The notes under the pieces: model-generated
Told to the model about the DNA's origin: nothing
Seen by the model: the letters and a program-made list of their open reading frames with translations, nothing else
Databases searched by the model: none
Origin: Methanobacteriota archaeon
Lineage (GTDB): Archaea > Thermoplasmatota > Thermoplasmata > RBG-16-68-12
Assembly (NCBI GenBank): GCA_005878995.1
Contig: VBME01000111.1
Location: 1 to 7,523, forward strand
Length of the DNA stretch: 7,523 bases
Direction: 5' to 3'
Shown: piece after piece, positions 5,332 through 7,523 of the stretch
How the letters are laid out: each line of letters begins with the position of its first letter
Position numbering within the stretch: the stretch's first letter is position 1
Position numbers and translations under genes: made by a program

Positions 5332-6207
5332 TCAGCCCTCGAGGCGCGCGGTGACCGATTCGCCCCCCACCTGGACAAAGCCCATCTTGCGGTACAACGC
5401 AATCGCGGGATCGTTGCCGATGGTCACGTACAACGCGAGCCGCGGCTCATCTCGTGCCGCGAGGCGATGCATCGAGGCTTGCAACAGCCCCCGGCCGAAT
5501 CCTTTCCCGCGGTGGTCTTTCGCGACTCCGAGTTCCGCGACCAGGGGCATGCCCATCCAGTGCGTAATCAGGATCGCTCCGACGATCCGACTCCCTTCCA
5601 ACGCCACGTAGGACGCGTCGGGCATGTACTGCCCGGAATCGCCCTTGAAGAGTCCCGTCACGTAGCCCCGCCACTCCTCCTCCGCGCCCACGTGAATCCC
5701 GTGCTGTTGCTCCATGTGGCCGTCGTAGACCTGCATCAGGAACGCCGTGAGTCCCAGGACCTCCGCCTCCTCGGGAGGCTGCAACTTGATGTTGACCACG
5801 TCGGACCGCTTCGTCGGCGCTTCCATCCGCATCCGCGCGAAGCTGCGGCGGAACCCGAGGGATGTGAACGCGGGTTCATAGACGTCCTCGAACTGCCCCG
5901 TGATGATCGTAGCGCCTCCGGCCCGGAGCAAGTCGACGGCTTTCAGGAGGGTCACGGCGGCTTCACCGGCGAACGCCGGCTCCATGGAGAAACCCGAAAT
6001 CTCCGACGGGCCGAGCCGCAAGGTCCCGATGATTCGGCCGTCTCTCTTGACCGAGAAGTGCGACCGCTGATCCTCCGGAGGAAGGGCGAGAAAACGGTCG
6101 AGATGGACCTTCAGATCACGCGTCGGGAGATCCGTGCGCCCCGCCACGAACGTCCTCCAGTACGAATGGGCATCCGACGTCTGAAGGGGCTCCAGGGTCA
6201 CGGCCAC
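5332..6207 (-). CDS. Tandem GNAT-family N-acetyltransferase
   Basis: The 291-residue product would transfer an acetyl group from acetyl-CoA to an amine; the substrate cannot be read from sequence. Two GNAT-like halves are visible. The N-terminal half (about 1-145) begins VAVTLEPLQTSDAHSYWRTF and has GNAT-like strands (HFSVKRDGRIIGTLRLG; FTSLGFRRSFARMRME) but no clear acetyl-CoA loop, so it looks degenerate. The C-terminal half has YVALEGSRIVGAIL, then motif A, AELGVAKDHRGKGFGRGLL, whose RGKGFG is the acetyl-CoA pyrophosphate loop, and ends with NDPAIALYRKMGFVQVGGE, the usual GNAT C-terminus. The start is uncertain: the frame stays open to an ATG at 6483, but that lies inside the divergent acyl-CoA dehydrogenase gene and the extra residues are its shadow. 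GTG 6207 (or GTG 6201) gives a normal GNAT beginning; TTG 6237 is a further option. A 7-bp hairpin lies just before GTG 6207. It may be co-transcribed with the small membrane protein gene downstream. Confidence 0.85.
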   Translation of the reverse strand: MAVTLEPLQTSDAHSYWRTFVAGRTDLPTRDLKVHLDRFLALPPEDQRSHFSVKRDGRIIGTLRLGPSEISGFSMEPAFAGEAAVTLLKAVDLLRAGGATIITGQFEDVYEPAFTSLGFRRSFARMRMEAPTKRSDVVNIKLQPPEEAEVLGLTAFLMQVYDGHMEQQHGIHVGAEEEWRGYVTGLFKGDSGQYMPDASYVALEGSRIVGAILITHWMGMPLVAELGVAKDHRGKGFGRGLLQASMHRLAARDEPRLALYVTIGNDPAIALYRKMGFVQVGGESVTARLEG

Positions 6208-6211
6208 GTGC

Positions 6212-6230
6212 CCCGCGAGGGATTCGCGGG
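6212..6230 (-). repeat. Perfect 7-bp inverted repeat just upstream of the acetyltransferase start
   Basis: On the plus strand CCCGCGA (6212-6218), a 5-nt loop (6219-6223), then TCGCGGG (6224-6230). It ends 4 nt before the preferred GTG at 6207. If the acetyltransferase mRNA starts about 26 nt after the AT-rich box at 6255-6260, this hairpin would sit at the very 5' end of the mRNA and cover the ribosome site. In DNA form it could instead be a repressor site between the divergent genes. Either role is inference. Confidence 0.5.
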
Positions 6231-6254
6231 AAATCAAGGTTGGGGCCGCGGAGA

Positions 6255-6262
6255 TTTTATCC
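6255..6262 (+). promoter_or_regulatory. TATA-like box of the acyl-CoA dehydrogenase gene
   Basis: TTTTATCC, with its first T 32 nt before the ATG at 6287, exactly the sequence and spacing found before larE. No Shine-Dalgarno sequence precedes the ATG, so the transcript is probably leaderless or nearly so. The reverse strand (GGATAAAA) points to the divergent acetyltransferase and may serve it too, with a short leader. Confidence 0.65.
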
Positions 6263-6286
6263 GGCGGCAGGACCTTCGACGCCCGG

Positions 6287-7423
6287 ATGGACTTCACGCT
6301 GAGCGAGACCCAGGAAATCGCGCGCAAGACGGTCCGCGACTTCACGGAGCAGGAAATCATCCCGCGATCCCACGAGTTCGACGAGAGCCAGGAATTCCCA
6401 CGCGATTGGGCGAAGAAAATGGGGGAGCTTGGCCTCCTGGGGGTCTTCGTCCCCGAGAAGTACGGAGGGGCAGGCCTCGACACCGTCTCCTACGCGATCA
6501 CGATCGAGGAACTCTCCCGCGGCGACGCAAGCGCGGGCGTGATTGCGGCGGTCTGCAACGGCCTCGTGTGCGAGCCGCTGCTCCGCTATGGGACGGAGGA
6601 TCAGAAAGAGCGGTATCTCGGCCGCGTCGCCCGCGGAGAATGGCTCGGTGCGTACGCCCTCACGGAGCCGGGGAGCGGCTCCGACGCTGCCGCGATGCGA
6701 ACCACCGGGAAGCTGGAGGGGGATGCGTGGATCCTGAACGGCACCAAGACGTTCGCGACGAACGCCTCCGTGGCCAAGGTCATTATCACGTATGCTCGCA
6801 CGGGTCCCAAGAAACACGACATCTCCGCCTTCATCGTGCCCGCAGCGTCGAAGGGGTTTTCCGTCCTGAAGAAGGAGAACAAGATGGGGATCCGCGCGAG
6901 CGACACGGTGACCCTCGGCTTCGACAGCATGCGGATCCCGAAGGACAACCTCCTCGGGGGACTGCACAAAGGCTTCACGATTGCGATGGCGACCCTCGAC
7001 GGCGGGCGGATCGGGATCGCGGCCCAAGCCTTGGGCATCGCACAACGGGCCTTGGAGGAGGCGACGAGGTACGCGCGCGAACGGGAGGCGTTCGACCAGA
7101 AAATTGCGGAGTTTCAGGCGATTCAGTGGAAGCTCGCGGACATGGCCACGGAAATTGATGCCGCGCGACTCCTGACCTACAAGGCCGCGCACCTCGAGGA
7201 CTTGGGCCGGCGACACACGTACGAGTCGAGCGTCGCGAAACTGTTCGCATCCGAGGTGGCTCACCGCGCGGTCGACTCCGCGGTCCAGATTCACGGCGGC
7301 TACGGCTTCATCAAGGATTACGTCGTCGAGAAGCTCTACCGGGACCAGCGGGTCACGGAGATCTATGAGGGGACGTCAGAAATCCAGCGGCTCGTCATCG
7401 CACGTGCGGTTCTTGGGAAGTGA
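6287..7423 (+). CDS. Acyl-CoA dehydrogenase
   Basis: This FAD flavoenzyme oxidises an acyl-CoA to the trans-2-enoyl-CoA, passing electrons to electron-transfer flavoprotein, in fatty-acid or branched-chain acid breakdown. The 378 residues match the short-chain class length. In order: the N-terminal helical domain (MDFTLSETQEIARKTVRDF); LTEPGSGSDAA (125-135), the first family signature, which lines the FAD and substrate; the middle beta domain with WILNGTKTFATNA (148-160); REREAFDQKI (264-273), with an arginine in the FAD-contact region; QIHGGYG (334-340); and IYEGTSEIQR (359-368), the second signature, in which E361 is the catalytic base. All expected key residues are present. Chain length cannot be fixed from the sequence; butyryl-, isovaleryl- and glutaryl-type enzymes share these motifs. 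ATG 6287 is supported by the family N-terminus and the TATA-like box 32 nt upstream. Its end overlaps the likely start of the next gene by 20 nt. No electron-transfer flavoprotein or thiolase gene is in view. Confidence 0.95.
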   Translation: MDFTLSETQEIARKTVRDFTEQEIIPRSHEFDESQEFPRDWAKKMGELGLLGVFVPEKYGGAGLDTVSYAITIEELSRGDASAGVIAAVCNGLVCEPLLRYGTEDQKERYLGRVARGEWLGAYALTEPGSGSDAAAMRTTGKLEGDAWILNGTKTFATNASVAKVIITYARTGPKKHDISAFIVPAASKGFSVLKKENKMGIRASDTVTLGFDSMRIPKDNLLGGLHKGFTIAMATLDGGRIGIAAQALGIAQRALEEATRYAREREAFDQKIAEFQAIQWKLADMATEIDAARLLTYKAAHLEDLGRRHTYESSVAKLFASEVAHRAVDSAVQIHGGYGFIKDYVVEKLYRDQRVTEIYEGTSEIQRLVIARAVLGK

Positions 7424-7523
7424 ACGGGAGAACGCCCACGATCGCTGGTATCGGGCGGTCGCGCCGTATTACGACCAACTGTACGACCGATTGCGGACCG
7501 CGCGAGCCTACCCGTTCCTGCAA
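7404..7523 (+). CDS. N-terminus of a possible SAM-dependent methyltransferase (3' end outside window)
   Basis: An open frame of 40 codons runs off the right edge. After the start it reads WYRAVAPYYDQLYDRLRTAR, which resembles the opening helix of class I methyltransferases (the A-x-x-YDxLY pattern just ahead of the SAM-binding glycine loop). The glycine loop itself would lie beyond the window, so the assignment rests on this short stretch. The start is uncertain: GTG 7404 overlaps the acyl-CoA dehydrogenase end by 20 nt; TTG 7413 is an alternative. There is no clear ribosome binding site, and translation may be coupled to the gene before it, which would place both in one operon. Confidence 0.45.
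   Translation, partial: MRFLGSERENAHDRWYRAVAPYYDQLYDRLRTARAYPFLQ

Noticed and set aside
6208..6483. Acetyltransferase start at ATG 6483
   Set aside because: The additional 92 residues lie opposite the acyl-CoA dehydrogenase N-terminus and do not look like a GNAT domain; the family start is near GTG 6207.
5467..7158. 563-codon plus-strand open frame across the acetyltransferase and acyl-CoA dehydrogenase genes
   Set aside because: It crosses a divergent promoter and two well-supported genes in other frames; its Arg/Gly/His-rich product has no domain.

Overview
The window looks like a piece of a GC-rich archaeal chromosome. A Thermoplasmata-type euryarchaeon, probably known only from metagenomes, is my best guess. 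Three things point to archaea: several genes begin 24-30 nt downstream of an AT-rich TATA-like box with no Shine-Dalgarno sequence, which suggests leaderless mRNAs; the radical SAM protein looks like an archaeal family; and there is an archaeal-style ZIP transporter end. No rRNA, tRNA, CRISPR array, insertion sequence or phage gene was seen. The taxonomic placement is inference.

Layout, left to right: the 3' end of a ZIP-family metal transporter (+, 1-315); larE, a sulfur transferase for the nickel-pincer cofactor (-, 355-1179); a threonine synthase (+, 1233-2477) divergent from larE; a Bcp-type peroxiredoxin (-, 2458-2934) whose 3' end overlaps threonine synthase by 20 bp; a 524-residue radical SAM protein with a cobalamin-type N-terminal domain (+, 3126-4700); a coupled pair of small genes, a three-helix membrane protein (5257-4964) and an 81-residue helical protein of unknown function (4959-4714), both -; a tandem GNAT acetyltransferase (-, 5332-6207); an acyl-CoA dehydrogenase (+, 6287-7423); and the first 40 codons of a possible methyltransferase (+, from 7404, running off the edge). 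Coding density is very high and no gene-free stretch exceeds about 200 bp.

The genes do not form one obvious pathway; this reads as a mosaic of short housekeeping transcription units in alternating directions. The main signals are: (1) the same 8-mer, TTTTATCC, 32 nt (first T to first base of the start codon) ahead of both larE and the acyl-CoA dehydrogenase, which fixes both starts and suggests a common leaderless promoter form; (2) a perfect 7-bp inverted repeat just before the GNAT start; (3) the radical SAM/B12 protein, possibly related to archaeal membrane-lipid modifying enzymes; (4) the uncharacterised membrane protein plus 81-residue protein pair; and (5) a peroxiredoxin with a changed active-site motif.

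I did not find convincing evidence of a new multi-gene system. The two-gene unit at 4714-5257 and the radical SAM enzyme are the best candidates for undescribed biology. All calls come from reading the sequence and from memory of families; no search was run.
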